From Rudaea sp. (GTDB lineage: Bacteria; Pseudomonadota; Gammaproteobacteria; Xanthomonadales; Rhodanobacteraceae), in assembly GCA_031291055.1 (NCBI GenBank), contig JARLJU010000089.1, positions 80,813 through 144,812 on the forward strand: a stretch of DNA of 64,000 bases, given 5' to 3'. Positions 9,158-18,611 of this stretch are shown one piece after another (position 1 is the first letter of the stretch; every line of letters begins with the position of its first letter). The position numbers and the translations under genes are program-made. The notes under the pieces were generated by a model. The model ran no database searches and had not been told where the DNA came from. It was given only the letters and a program-made list of their open reading frames with translations.

Positions 9158-9769
9158 ATGTTTCGTTATTTTCTTGCGACCTTGCTGCTGGTGATTGCGA
9201 CGACGTTTTCCACGCACGCAACCGATGCCCGTGCTCCCGGCAGTGAAACGCTGACCCTTGGCGGCGGCTGTTTCTGGTGCCTGGAGGCGGTGTTCACGGA
9301 ATTGAAAGGCGTCACCAGCGTGGAATCCGGTTACGCCGGCGGGCATGTGCCGAATCCAAGCTACGAGCAGGTGTCCGATGGCAACACCGGCCATGCCGAA
9401 GTGGTGCAGATCACGTTCGATCCGCGCGTGATCGGCCGCGACGTCGTGCTGCAGGCATTCTTCACGATCCACGATCCGACCACGCTCAATCGCCAGGGCA
9501 ACGATGTCGGCGAGCAGTATCGATCAGTGGCGTTCTATCGTACGCCTGAGCAGAAGGCGGCGATCGAAAAGGCCATGCAGGAAGCCGCCGACAGCCACGA
9601 GTGGAACGGCAAGATCGTCACCCAGGTGGAACCGTTCAAGGAATTCTACAAGGCTGAAAATTACCATCAGGATTACTTCAAGCTGCATGGCGAACAGCCT
9701 TATTGCCAGCTGGTAATCGCGCCGAAGGTCGCGAAGTTCCGCAAGCGCTTCCACGATCTGTTGAAGTGA
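9158..9769 (+). CDS. msrA: Peptide methionine-(S)-S-oxide reductase MsrA, exported
   Basis: The 203-residue protein has the MsrA active-site motif GGGCFWCLEAVF (nucleophile Cys38, then Cys41) and the conserved GYAGGHVPNPSYEQVSDGNTGHAE and QYRS segments. It repairs oxidised methionine in proteins. With the start at 9158 the first 22 residues form a Sec signal peptide (MFRYFLATLLLVIATTFSTHA), so this copy should act in the periplasm. The in-frame ATG at 9113 would place extra charged residues before the hydrophobic core and is less likely. It appears monocistronic. Confidence 0.92.
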   Translation: MFRYFLATLLLVIATTFSTHATDARAPGSETLTLGGGCFWCLEAVFTELKGVTSVESGYAGGHVPNPSYEQVSDGNTGHAEVVQITFDPRVIGRDVVLQAFFTIHDPTTLNRQGNDVGEQYRSVAFYRTPEQKAAIEKAMQEAADSHEWNGKIVTQVEPFKEFYKAENYHQDYFKLHGEQPYCQLVIAPKVAKFRKRFHDLLK

Positions 9770-10142
9770 TGCGGACGCCCCGCATGCTTGCGGCGTATCG
9801 CACGCAGCCGTGAGCCATCCTTGCGTTTGCCGGTTGGCTGATTGAGAGCCGGTCGCTTCGCGCAAGTTCATGCAAACAAGAAGCGCCGCAACGGACGAAC
9901 GTTGTGGGTTCTGCGCATGTGCGTCGGCACGACCAAGCAACTATGTCAGATGATGTCGTGCAAGTCGCAAAGACTACACCGGCGTGGCTTGCAAGCTGCA
10001 CGCAAATGCTTGGGTTAAGACTATGTAATATGTTGTTATTACTAAAATATTTTCGTGGCACGCAACTTGATACCTCCACTATGCAGCATTGTTCGCTGCG
10101 CCGCGCGGCGGAACCGCGCGCTAATTCCATACGGAGGTCATC
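9770..10142. other. Intergenic region upstream of the BON/CsbD stress genes
   Basis: This 373-bp stretch holds no convincing gene. The part nearest the BON gene is unusually AT-rich (about 10010-10055), which fits a promoter or regulator-binding region. A short hairpin lies near 10102-10119 (GCGCGG/CCGCGC arms), and the BON gene has a clear CGGAGGT ribosome-binding site. I see no tRNA or recognisable riboswitch. Confidence 0.4.
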
Positions 10143-10481
10143 ATGAAAATCAATCTTCTCGCTACGACTCTCGCCGCTGCGCTTGCCCTGGGTACGTTCG
10201 GCACAGCCTTCGCGGCTGACACCTCCGACGCCGCAGCCGTCTCGGCCGACACATCGGCACAGCCGGGTACGGATACCTGGATCACCACGAAGGTGAAGAC
10301 CGAATTGATGACGACGAAGGGCATTCCTTCGACCGACATCTCCGTCACCACGACAAACGGCGTGGTCACTCTGTCCGGCGTGCTCGACAACAAGGCGCAA
10401 GTGCAGAAGTCCGTCGCCGTGGCCAAGTCGGTCAAGGGCGTGCGCAACGTCGACTCATCGGCCTTGTCCTCGCGCAATTGA
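10143..10481 (+). CDS. Periplasmic BON-domain protein (OsmY-like)
   Basis: The 112-residue protein has a clear signal peptide (cleaved after AFAAD, about residue 25) and one BON domain (about 45-108: WITTKVKTELMTTKGI, then ISVTTTNGVVTLSGVLDNK, then VKGVRNVDS). BON domains bind phospholipid membranes, and OsmY-like proteins protect the envelope under osmotic or stationary stress. A CGGAGG site lies just before the ATG. The csbD-like gene follows 38 bp downstream and a strong terminator lies beyond it, so the two form a likely stress operon. Confidence 0.88.
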   Translation: MKINLLATTLAAALALGTFGTAFAADTSDAAAVSADTSAQPGTDTWITTKVKTELMTTKGIPSTDISVTTTNGVVTLSGVLDNKAQVQKSVAVAKSVKGVRNVDSSALSSRN

Positions 10482-10519
10482 CCGTGCCGCAGGCCTAGAA
10501 AATTTTCCAGGAGAACAAC

Positions 10520-10720
10520 ATGAATCAGGATCGTATCGCAGGTCAATGGAAGCAGTTGTCGGGCAAGATCAAGGCCCAGTGGGGCAAGCTAACGGACGAT
10601 GATCTGAAACAGGCCGAAGGCAATAGCGAATATCTGGCCGGCAAGATTCAGGAGCGTTACGGCATCGCCAAGGACGTGGCGGAAAAACAGGTCAAGGAGT
10701 TCCAGCACAACCTGCATTAG
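10520..10720 (+). CDS. CsbD-family stress protein (copy 1)
   Basis: The 66-residue protein matches CsbD closely: MNQDRIAGQWKQLSGKIK, then [15 protein letters not shown], then a KIQERYGIAKDVAEKQV helix. CsbD-like proteins are small, abundant and stress-induced; their molecular role is unclear. An AGGAG site precedes the ATG. It is the second gene of the BON-csbD pair. A close paralogue is encoded at 20889-21101. Confidence 0.92.
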   Translation: MNQDRIAGQWKQLSGKIKAQWGKLTDDDLKQAEGNSEYLAGKIQERYGIAKDVAEKQVKEFQHNLH

Positions 10721-10823
10721 TTCCGGAGAGGAACAAGGATTTGTCCAGGGATGGACATCCGGCGATGGCATCCGGCGAGCGAATTTCCCTCCCACGATAG
10801 CCGGAAGAACTGCCGGGCACGCT

Positions 10824-10860
10824 GCCGCCGCCCCTCTTCACGACGGGCGGCGGCATTTAT
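10824..10860 (+). terminator. Rho-independent terminator after BON-csbD
   Basis: A perfect 10-bp stem (GCCGCCGCCC paired with GGGCGGCGGC, arms at 10824-10833 and 10845-10854) with an 11-base loop is followed by ATTTATTTT. The position, about 100 bp after the csbD stop, fits the end of the two-gene stress operon. Confidence 0.8.
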
Positions 10861-10967
10861 TTTCGCGCATATGGTTCCCGTACACAGGACCACGCACTAC
10901 CCGAGCCCCCGAGGTGGAACACGACCCGGCCCTGCGCCTTGTTCCATCTGCAGCGGGGAAAGAAGGG

Positions 10968-11546
10968 TCATACGCCACCGAACCCGTGGCCGTGCTGCCA
11001 TGCATTGCCTTGACCGCGGCCGAATCCGCCATGGCCAAAACCTGCACCTCTGCAGCTGCCACCGGCGGCGAGCAGTTGCTCCCGGTCGGCGCTGAATTGC
11101 GCCTGCGCGGTCTGCAGCGCCGCATAGTCAGCGGTGATCTTGGTCTGATCCGCACTGAAATTGCCGTTGTTGTTCGTCGTCACGTCGGCTTTGAGTTGGA
11201 CAAAATCGTCCTGCAGTCGCGATCGCGATGCGGACAATGCGCTCTTGTCCGCGGCGAAGTACACCTCGGTGTCGGCATGCAGGGCCTGTTGTGCGCTGTG
11301 CAGATTGCTCTCGTCGGTTTTTACGGTCGCCTGTGAGCCGGCGACAGCGGACGAATTGGCCTCGGTGACGTTGATCCTGAGTTGCAACCGATCGGCTTGC
11401 AGCTGCTGACAGGCTGCCTGCAAGGACGCAGCGTCGGTTTGCACATTTGCCGGCAGCGGCGTCGGAGTGACACTGGCCGCATTGGCCACGCCGAGGAAGA
11501 TATTGCTCGCGAAGGCGGCAATGCTGGTAATTTTATACAATTTCAT
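10968..11546 (-). CDS. Secreted helical protein with Gly/His-rich tail
   Basis: From the ATG at 11546 (preceded by GAGAGGAAT) the 192-residue protein has a signal peptide ending near VANAAS. A long region of Gln/Ala/Ser/Asp-rich heptad-like sequence follows (about 35-165, coiled-coil-like). The last 25 residues are a low-complexity Gly/His tail (GFGHGGFGRGQGN...HGHGFGG) that might bind metal ions. I recognise no family. It looks periplasmic or surface-located. The frame extends upstream to 11693 without a signal peptide, so the inner start is preferred. Confidence 0.65.
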   Translation of the reverse strand: MKLYKITSIAAFASNIFLGVANAASVTPTPLPANVQTDAASLQAACQQLQADRLQLRINVTEANSSAVAGSQATVKTDESNLHSAQQALHADTEVYFAADKSALSASRSRLQDDFVQLKADVTTNNNGNFSADQTKITADYAALQTAQAQFSADREQLLAAGGSCRGAGFGHGGFGRGQGNAWQHGHGFGGV

Positions 11547-11766
11547 AAATTCCTCTCGATTGGGGCGAACGGACCGAATGATCGATCCGGCATATTCGAT
11601 TGGAATCGCTTGCGCGAAGTTCTTAAATCCGTAGTCAGGTTTGTAAAGGGATTGAAAAATCTTGCAGATGCCCTGAAGGAGCCGCAGCGGCAAGGCGGGG
11701 TGGCGCAGGCCTTTTCCCCGACCGGGCCGGCAGCACGGAAACGGGTATGATTGTGCTGCCCATCAG

Positions 11767-14379
11767 ATGGGTGAGGCCAGGCGCTTGTGTACCGGCGGCC
11801 GGAAGCCAGTTCCGCGACTTGAAGCCGACACCGTGAATCCATCACCCCTCGTGTCCGTTGTCATCCGCTGCAAGCGTTGGGCGGGGTTGTGCGCGGCGTT
11901 GCAGTCTGTGGCCGACCAGAGCTATACGCATATTGAAGCGATCATTGTCGATGCGACGCGGGAATCGGCCGCGCTTCCACGCATTCAATGGCGGCCGGAA
12001 CACACGATCCGGCATGTTTCAAGCGTGCGCGGCCTGCCCCATGCTGAAGCCTGCAATGCCGGCCTTGAAGCGGCAAGCGGAGATTATTTCTGCTTTCTCG
12101 ACGAAGGCACGACTTACGAGCCGGAGCACGTTCAGGCCCTTGTGGACGCAGCCCGCGTTCACCCGCAGACGCTCCTGCTGTATGTGCGCGGACGCGAAAC
12201 AGGCTACGGCGAATCTGTCGGCAGGCCGCTCGGGCACCCGTTCAATCGGGCACTGCTTTTCCACGCCCACCTGCTGCACCTGCCAACGGCCCTGATCGGT
12301 CGCCGCGCGCTCGAACTGGGCTGCCGCTTCGATGAGTCTGTCGATATCGGCGACGACCGCGACTTTTTGCGCCAGATTGCGCTGCACGAGGATTTTGTCT
12401 TCCTCCCCGACGCATTGCCCTCGGTCAGGTTTCGTGTCGATGATCGGGCGGCGGATGAATGCCGCGGCATAGGCATTGCGCAACGCGTGCACGCGGACAA
12501 CTTCTGGCTGGCCAAATGGACGGGCGAACGGCTGCATCACACACTGCGTGCGGGACTGTTTTGCGCCCGAGCCGCCGAGGCCCTGCATGCAGGCGATCAC
12601 GTTGGTGCGCGCGATGCCCTGGAAAAAATGCTCGTCGCTTATCCGGGTGACCCCGAAGCCATGCATGGACTGGCCCGATGCGATCTGGCCGAGGGCCGCC
12701 CGGATTCGGCACTGCAATGGATTGTCGCAGCCATCGATATCGATCCGGCCAACGTCGAATATCGGGCCTGCGCCAGCCTCATCCGGCAACGGCTTGGCAA
12801 CCCGCCGGCAACAGGCTTGAGCCCGGGCGCCGCGTCGGCCCCCAGCGTCACCATGCCGCCTCCGTCGAAGGACGTTCTTGTCGCCGCGACGCCACCACTG
12901 GTGTCGAGAACCGGCCCATGTCCGTGCGGCAGCTCCAGGCGATTCAAGGATTGTTGCGGCAAACTCGCCGGCAACCCCGTCGCCGAGGCGGGCGCGTCGT
13001 CGAGCGCCGGGTTCCTTCCCGCCGCGGCAATTTTCGAGCGCGCCCAGAGCCTGCTGCAAGCCGGCGAAGCCGACAAGGCCGCCGCATTGCTGACACAGCA
13101 TTTGCGGCCGGAAAAGGTCGCGAATGCCGGAATCGCTCAGGCCGCCGGAGAATCCTGTCGGCAAATGCACCTGCTGCAACCGGCTCTGGACTTGCTGCAG
13201 CGGGCGATCGAGCTCAGCGGTGGCCGGCAAGACGCGATCACGGCCTATGACGACTGCTGCCATCTCCTCTTGCGCCCGCTCCGCTGGGAATCCGCGAGCC
13301 GGACCTTGCGGATTCTGCTCGATCGCCTGAGTGCCCGAGCCGATCTGTCTCAGGCTTCCATTGCAGCGCCGGTCCACATCGTCTGCAAGCTGGACACGAT
13401 TGGCCGCACCGAGCGCCGCGCACTGAACCTGTACCGGCACTTGTGCGGCCATGCGCAAGTCACCTTGTGGTCGGTGACGCCGGCACTGCCGCTGTTCAGC
13501 GCCGATTTCACGATCCGGCAGATAACCCGCAGCGACGCGCCTGCGGGCGGCACCCTCGTATTGATCGGCACCTACTTTGCCTGTGGCGACTGGCTGGAAC
13601 AGGCCATGTTCGAGCGCGTCGTCATCTGTCACAACCTGTCCGAGCAGTATCCGAGCCTTATCGAGCGCCTGATCCAGATCGAGCAGAATCCGTCCTGCCC
13701 CGCAGTGGCGCTGACGTTTCCATCCCGGCTTTTCAAGGAAACCATCGGACTTCCGGGCATCGTTGAATACTCGCCCGTTGATGTCGAAGCCTTTCGCCGT
13801 CGCGCACCGCGCGCTGCCGGTAGCCGCTTGACGATCGGCCGCCACGGCCGAGCGTATGGGTTGAAATTCCACCCCAACGATCCTTCCTTCTTCCGCGTCC
13901 TGATGAGGCGCGGGCACAAGGTCAGGATTCTCGGCGGCAGCGCCATTGCCATGGCGTTTGCGCGCGACACCGCAGCGCGACCCGAATTGCTCGCGCTGGG
14001 CAGCGAACCAGCACACGATTTTCTCGAACGTCTGGACTTATTCGTCTACCGCAAGCACCCCGCATTTTTCGAGACCGGCGGCACCGTCATTCTCGAGGCG
14101 ATGGCCATGGAATTGCCGGTCATCCTGTTTCGCGAGCACTGCGGCAGCGTGGAATTGATCGAGCACGGTCGCAATGGCTTCCTTGTGGACAGCGAGGATG
14201 AAGCCATCGAGTTGATCGATCGGCTGGCCGAAGACCCGGGCCTGCGCGAACGCGTCGGCCGCGCGGCGCGGGCCACGATCGTCGACTTGATGGGCAATCA
14301 GGGCGCGGCCATCGTCGAGCGCTACCTGGGCATCGCCGCAGGTTCGACCGATCAGGTTCCCATCCGCGTTGCCGGCTAA
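11767..14379 (+). CDS. Multidomain glycosyltransferase: GT2-like + TPR + SEC-C + GT-B
   Basis: An 870-residue protein with an unusual domain series. Residues about 28-240 resemble a family-2 GT-A glycosyltransferase (PLVSVVIRCKRW, CNAGLEAASGDYFCFLDEG). About 265-345 is TPR-like. Near 385-400 is a SEC-C zinc motif (GPCPCGSSRRFKDCCG). A second TPR-like stretch covers about 415-530. The last 330 residues resemble a GT-B glycosyltransferase ending in the donor-site region (GGTVILEAMAMELPVI). SEC-C binds zinc and is best known from SecA. The protein probably modifies a cell-surface glycan or protein and has no signal peptide. No strong ribosome-binding site marks the start; the in-frame GTG at 11833, just before the GT2 domain, is an alternative. 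Confidence 0.75.
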   Translation: MGEARRLCTGGRKPVPRLEADTVNPSPLVSVVIRCKRWAGLCAALQSVADQSYTHIEAIIVDATRESAALPRIQWRPEHTIRHVSSVRGLPHAEACNAGLEAASGDYFCFLDEGTTYEPEHVQALVDAARVHPQTLLLYVRGRETGYGESVGRPLGHPFNRALLFHAHLLHLPTALIGRRALELGCRFDESVDIGDDRDFLRQIALHEDFVFLPDALPSVRFRVDDRAADECRGIGIAQRVHADNFWLAKWTGERLHHTLRAGLFCARAAEALHAGDHVGARDALEKMLVAYPGDPEAMHGLARCDLAEGRPDSALQWIVAAIDIDPANVEYRACASLIRQRLGNPPATGLSPGAASAPSVTMPPPSKDVLVAATPPLVSRTGPCPCGSSRRFKDCCGKLAGNPVAEAGASSSAGFLPAAAIFERAQSLLQAGEADKAAALLTQHLRPEKVANAGIAQAAGESCRQMHLLQPALDLLQRAIELSGGRQDAITAYDDCCHLLLRPLRWESASRTLRILLDRLSARADLSQASIAAPVHIVCKLDTIGRTERRALNLYRHLCGHAQVTLWSVTPALPLFSADFTIRQITRSDAPAGGTLVLIGTYFACGDWLEQAMFERVVICHNLSEQYPSLIERLIQIEQNPSCPAVALTFPSRLFKETIGLPGIVEYSPVDVEAFRRRAPRAAGSRLTIGRHGRAYGLKFHPNDPSFFRVLMRRGHKVRILGGSAIAMAFARDTAARPELLALGSEPAHDFLERLDLFVYRKHPAFFETGGTVILEAMAMELPVILFREHCGSVELIEHGRNGFLVDSEDEAIELIDRLAEDPGLRERVGRAARATIVDLMGNQGAAIVERYLGIAAGSTDQVPIRVAG

Positions 14380-14406
14380 CGCTCAGGGTCGCCATGTGCC
14401 GGTCGC

Positions 14407-15477
14407 TCAGGTTTGCGGACCTGCGAAAAGATCCGGCTGCGGCAGCTCGTCGGCGTCGCGAAAATTGTGCACGCCCACGCCGACCAGGCGGAATCGCGCT
14501 GTTGCGGGGACATCGACCCGCCCGCGCAACGACACGGCAATCTCGGCCAGTTCCCGTTCGGATTGCGGCGGCAGCGGCGGCGTATGGCTGCGCGTGAGAA
14601 TGTGGAAATCGGCCGTCTTCAGCTTCAACACCACCGTGCGGCCGACGCGCTCGGTCTTGCGCGTGGCGGCCCAGGTTTTCGCGGCGAGAGCGCGGATCAT
14701 GGCTTCGATCGCATCCAGCGGCAGATCCTGCTCGAAGGTATCCTCGGCGGAAATCGATTGCACCGGCTGGTCCGGGTTCACTGCGCGCTCGTCGATGCCG
14801 ACTGCCAGTTCGCCCAGGCGCTGTCCATAACGGCCGAAGCGCTGCTGCAATTGGTGCTGGTCGAATGTGCGCAGGTCGGCACAGGTGCGGATGCCGAGTG
14901 CCTGGAGTTTCGCCTCCATCACCTTGCCGACACCGGGAATGCGCGATACCGGCAACGGCGCCAGGAACGCCTCGACTTCGTGCGGGCGGATCACGAACAG
15001 GCCGTTGGGCTTGCGCCAGTCCGAAGCGATCTTGGCCAGAAATTTGTTCGAGGCAACGCCGGCCGACGCGGTCAGCGCGGTCTCGTCGTATATTTCTTGC
15101 CTTATCGATTTTGCCACGGCCGTGGCCGACGCCAGCGCCGTTTTCGGCACCGTGACATCCAGGTAGGCCTCGTCCAGCGACAGCGGCTCGACCAGGTCAG
15201 TGTGGCGCAGGAAGATTTCGCGCACCTGCCGGGACGCGGCGCGGTAGCGGCCGAAATCCGGCGCCACGAATACGGCGTCGGGGCATAGTCGCTCGGCGCG
15301 CACGGCCGGCATGGCCGAGCGTATGCCGAATTTGCGCGCTTCGTACGACGCGGCGCACACGACGGACCGCTGCCCGCGCCACGCCACGACGACGGGCCTG
15401 CCGCGCAATGCCGGATCGTCGCGTTGTTCGACCGAGGCGTAGAACGCATCCATGTCGATGTGGACGATTTTGCGCAT
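14407..15477 (-). CDS. dinB: DNA polymerase IV (DinB)
   Basis: The 356-residue Y-family polymerase starts RKIVHIDMDAFYASVEQRD (catalytic Asp pair in DMDAF) and has the second acidic motif SLDEAYLDVT, the thumb HhH (PVSRIPGVGKVMEAKLQALG) and a little-finger domain. It bypasses DNA lesions with low fidelity. The ATG at 15477 puts the catalytic motif at the usual position. Pol IV proteins usually end in a beta-clamp motif, and here QPDLFAGPQT (Q-x-D-L-F) fits one. It converges on the glycosyltransferase gene with 27 bp between them. Confidence 0.94.
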   Translation of the reverse strand: MRKIVHIDMDAFYASVEQRDDPALRGRPVVVAWRGQRSVVCAASYEARKFGIRSAMPAVRAERLCPDAVFVAPDFGRYRAASRQVREIFLRHTDLVEPLSLDEAYLDVTVPKTALASATAVAKSIRQEIYDETALTASAGVASNKFLAKIASDWRKPNGLFVIRPHEVEAFLAPLPVSRIPGVGKVMEAKLQALGIRTCADLRTFDQHQLQQRFGRYGQRLGELAVGIDERAVNPDQPVQSISAEDTFEQDLPLDAIEAMIRALAAKTWAATRKTERVGRTVVLKLKTADFHILTRSHTPPLPPQSERELAEIAVSLRGRVDVPATARFRLVGVGVHNFRDADELPQPDLFAGPQT

Positions 15478-15620
15478 GGCGGCAGGACGAGTGGGCCTAT
15501 CGAAGGTCGATACCCGTGCATGATCGCATCTGGACGGCAATCCGGATACGCGGCCCGCGCCACCGGGAGCCGGCGGCGGCGATGCTTTAGACTCGCGCAG
15601 ACTTGTCTGCTGGCAGCACC

Positions 15621-16517
15621 ATGCACTCGTCGCCGCAAGATCTTCATGGCCGGAATTTGCGCGGCATGCTTTCGATGCTGCTCGCGGTCGCCGCGTTTTC
15701 GCTGATGGACGCGTGCCTGAAAACGCTGGCGCCGTACTATGCGCCAATGCAGGTTACCGCGCTGCGCGGGCTGTCCTCGTTGCCGCTGGTGACACTATGG
15801 GTATTGGCCGATGGCGGCGCGGGCCAGTTATTGCAGATACGCTGGATGCTGCACCTGCTGCGTGGCGTGCTGTCGATCGTCATGCTGTCGTCGTTCGCCT
15901 ACGCGCTGCGCAGCCTGCCGCTGGCGGAAACCTATTCGCTGTTCTTCATCGCGCCGCTGCTGATCACGGCGCTGGCCGCGCTCGTGCTCCGCGAGCAGGT
16001 TGGCTGGCGCGGCTGGGCCGCAATCGCTTTGGGTTTTTGCGGCACCCTTGTGGTGCTGCGCCCGACCGGAGCCGGCGTGCTCACGCTGGCCGGATTCGCC
16101 GTACTGGTTTCAGCGACCGGGTATGCGGTCTCGGCGATCGTGGTGCGCGTGCTTGGACGCAGCGACTCGACTCAGAGCATGGTCCTCTGGATGCTGGCCA
16201 TGACAGGCGCCTTCGCGCTCGTGCTGGCCTGGCACGACTGGCTGCCGATCCAGCCCGGGCACTGGCCGGTGCTCGCCGTCCTGGCGGTCAGCGGTGCGGT
16301 GGGACAGTACGCAATCACCGACGCGTTCAAGCGCGCCTCGGCTTCGCGCATCGCGCCACTGGAATACACGGCCCTGGTCTGGGGCATCCTGCTGGACCGG
16401 ATTTTCTGGAACACGCTGCCCGACGCGACAACCCTGATCGGCGCCGCGGTGATCATCGCCAGCGGCCTGTACCTGCTGCGCCACGAGCGTGTGCACGCGG
16501 AGGCCGAACATCCTTGA
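15621..16517 (+). CDS. EamA/DMT-family transporter
   Basis: A 298-residue protein with ten hydrophobic segments arranged as two EamA repeats (first from about residue 15, AVAAFSLMDACLKTLAPYYAPMQV; second from about 150). DMT proteins export or import small metabolites such as amino acids, nucleotides or S-adenosylmethionine across the inner membrane. The ATG at 15621 is preferred to an in-frame TTG at 15603. The gene is divergent from dinB. The substrate is unknown. Confidence 0.85.
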   Translation: MHSSPQDLHGRNLRGMLSMLLAVAAFSLMDACLKTLAPYYAPMQVTALRGLSSLPLVTLWVLADGGAGQLLQIRWMLHLLRGVLSIVMLSSFAYALRSLPLAETYSLFFIAPLLITALAALVLREQVGWRGWAAIALGFCGTLVVLRPTGAGVLTLAGFAVLVSATGYAVSAIVVRVLGRSDSTQSMVLWMLAMTGAFALVLAWHDWLPIQPGHWPVLAVLAVSGAVGQYAITDAFKRASASRIAPLEYTALVWGILLDRIFWNTLPDATTLIGAAVIIASGLYLLRHERVHAEAEHP

Positions 16518-16542
16518 GCCGGGACACGCGCCGTCGCGGCGT

Positions 16543-17844
16543 TCAGGATTTCAGCGCTGCCTTGAATTTTGCCGCCTGCTCGGGAAACCACGGACCGTTC
16601 TGCCGCAGCGTCTCGGCGACGACGGCTTCCGCATCGGCGCGGCGATGCAGGGCCAGCAGCGCCTGCACGCGAAACGTCGCCACGGTCAGGCGATTGATGC
16701 CGAAGGCCTTGTCCGCGGCCTGTTCCAGATACGGCAGCGCCTCGGCGGGCTTGCCGCGTTCGAGCAGGCTGCGGCCGAAGCGATAGGCATAGACGTAGTC
16801 ATCGGGATAGGCGGCCATCAGCCTGGGCATCAGCGCATCGACTTCGTCCATGCGCTTGGCGCGGACCAGATACACGCGCAGGTTGTCGGCCAGGTTGCGA
16901 TCCTTGCCCAGGTCGTCGCCCAGGCGCTGGCGCGCGTTTGCGATGGCGTGATCGAGCACGGAGGTTTCTGCATTGCTGTCGCCGATGGCCTTGTCCAGAT
17001 CCGCGGCGACGATGACCGCCGTGCGTTGATCGGCGCACTCGGGAGGATCAATGAACACCTGTTTCGACAATAGCGCCCCGAGTGCCGGGCGCTGCGGTTC
17101 GAGCACGGATTTGCGCTTCGGCAAGGGCAGTTTTTCGCTGCAACCAAGCAGGGTTTCGAGTACGTAGTAACGGTCGCAGCCAACATGTCCCGCCAGTACC
17201 TTCACCGCTGACGTGATGCAGGCCTTGTCGTCTTTCGCCTTGGCCGCTTTCTCCATGCGCAGGCGCTCGATCCAGAGCGCGGCGTCGGCATCGCCGTCAG
17301 CCGCCATGCGGCGGGCGGCGGGCAACGCCGCATACCAGTCAAGGCCCCGCTGCACCTGGTCGCGCGCCAGGTAGCTCGACAGCACGTCGGCGACGGCCGC
17401 AGCCGAGCCGTCATCCGCCTGTTTTTTCAGGGCATCCAGCGCATCGGTGCCGCTGAGAATCCGGTTCATCTGCGCATAGAATTTCTCTCGCGACTGCTCG
17501 GCAAGGATGCGTCCGAGTTCGGTGCCATCGGCGTTGAGCACGACATAGGCCGGCAATGCCTTCACCGCGAGCTGCTGCATCCAGTGCGCGCCGTCCGGAG
17601 AATCCGCATCGGATTCCACGACGACGGCGCGGCTTTCCAGCGCGTTCCATTCATCGCCGTTCAATACATGCGTGGCCATGTAGTAGCAGGAGTAACACCA
17701 TGCAGCGCTGAAATCGATCAGCACCGGCCGAAGTTCGCGTTGCGCCTGCGCCAAGGCGGCGTCGATCGTTGGCGGCGACGCGTGTCCGGCGGCGTGCGCG
17801 GCGCCGAAGCCGAGCAGCGTGGCGGCGATCAGGATGCTTCTCAT
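16543..17844 (-). CDS. Periplasmic thioredoxin-fold protein with TPR region
   Basis: The 433-residue protein has a signal peptide (MRSILIAATLLGFGAAHA). A thioredoxin-like domain with active site WCYSC follows (Cys50 and Cys53), with a conserved cis-Pro region (VKALPAYVVLN near residue 95). The C-terminal half (about 160-430) is helical and TPR-like (YAYRFGRSLLERGKPAEALPYLEQAADKA). Similar domains occur in DsbD-like reductases and in thioredoxin-family proteins of secreted-protein maturation. The partner is unknown. No Shine-Dalgarno sequence is obvious, but the signal peptide supports this start. Confidence 0.78.
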   Translation of the reverse strand: MRSILIAATLLGFGAAHAAGHASPPTIDAALAQAQRELRPVLIDFSAAWCYSCYYMATHVLNGDEWNALESRAVVVESDADSPDGAHWMQQLAVKALPAYVVLNADGTELGRILAEQSREKFYAQMNRILSGTDALDALKKQADDGSAAAVADVLSSYLARDQVQRGLDWYAALPAARRMAADGDADAALWIERLRMEKAAKAKDDKACITSAVKVLAGHVGCDRYYVLETLLGCSEKLPLPKRKSVLEPQRPALGALLSKQVFIDPPECADQRTAVIVAADLDKAIGDSNAETSVLDHAIANARQRLGDDLGKDRNLADNLRVYLVRAKRMDEVDALMPRLMAAYPDDYVYAYRFGRSLLERGKPAEALPYLEQAADKAFGINRLTVATFRVQALLALHRRADAEAVVAETLRQNGPWFPEQAAKFKAALKS

Positions 17845-17971
17845 GGCATGTCCGGAGGATTGCAAGTCGTCGGCGCATTGTAGGCCAATTCCTACGGCAC
17901 GCGACTGCGATCGCCGATGGCGGCGGGTGTGTTCTGTGTCGAACATGGCCCCATCGACAGGAGGGTGATCC

Positions 17972-18559
17972 ATGGGCAAGATCGAATTCGAGGCGCGCGG
18001 GCGCAGCATGCGCTGGTACGAGTGGTTGTCATTGCTGTTCCTGCTGGGCCTGGCGGTGGGTGCGCGCGCCGACTCGGTATACAAATGCACCGATACGCAA
18101 GGCGCGATCACGTTCCAGGCGCAAACGTGTCCGGCGCAAGACACGCAATCGAGCGTGACGATCGCCCCCGCACCGGCGCATGCAAAGCCGCCGGAATACG
18201 CACTCGACAAGAACTTGGGCCCGACCCGGGAAGCACCGCGTGAACGCAATACGCTCGCCACGCAACGCGCCGATGAACGGCTGCAACAGATCTCTTACGA
18301 ATGTCGTGTATCCGACGGCGAGGTGTTCTACCGGCATACGCCGTGCCCGCACTCGCTGCCTGCGGATGGCGGCGCGCACAGCGGAAAGGCCCGTGATCGG
18401 CGCAGTGGCCAAAGTCTGGTTATATCGGCGCGCAAGGTGCCGCGCGAGGAAGCCTGCATGCAGATGCGCCGTCCGGGCGCGATCGGCCGCGCCGGGCGCG
18501 AACACGACGAGGATGTTTCCACCTACGAGCGCAACCTGGGTCGCGATCCCTGCAGATAG
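17972..18559 (+). CDS. DUF4124-domain envelope protein
   Basis: A 195-residue protein. After a hydrophobic N-terminal segment (WYEWLSLLFLLGLAVGARA) it contains a DUF4124-like motif (SVYKCTDTQGAITFQAQTCP), a small Cys-containing domain common in Xanthomonadales envelope proteins, and a second similar Cys-rich stretch (YECRVSDGEVFYRHTPCPH). The C-terminal third is basic and low in structure. AGGAGGG lies just before the ATG at 17972. Its function is unknown. It may be co-transcribed with the lipoprotein gene 52 bp downstream. Confidence 0.75.
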   Translation: MGKIEFEARGRSMRWYEWLSLLFLLGLAVGARADSVYKCTDTQGAITFQAQTCPAQDTQSSVTIAPAPAHAKPPEYALDKNLGPTREAPRERNTLATQRADERLQQISYECRVSDGEVFYRHTPCPHSLPADGGAHSGKARDRRSGQSLVISARKVPREEACMQMRRPGAIGRAGREHDEDVSTYERNLGRDPCR

Positions 18560-18611
18560 AAGGCAGAGGCCCCGCGAAATCGGGTATCGTTGCAATGTCA
18601 TCCTCGCCACG

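Noticed and set aside
12019..14016. 665-codon minus-strand frame opposite the glycosyltransferase gene
   Set aside because: The plus strand holds identifiable GT and SEC-C motifs; the opposite frame is compositionally an antisense shadow.
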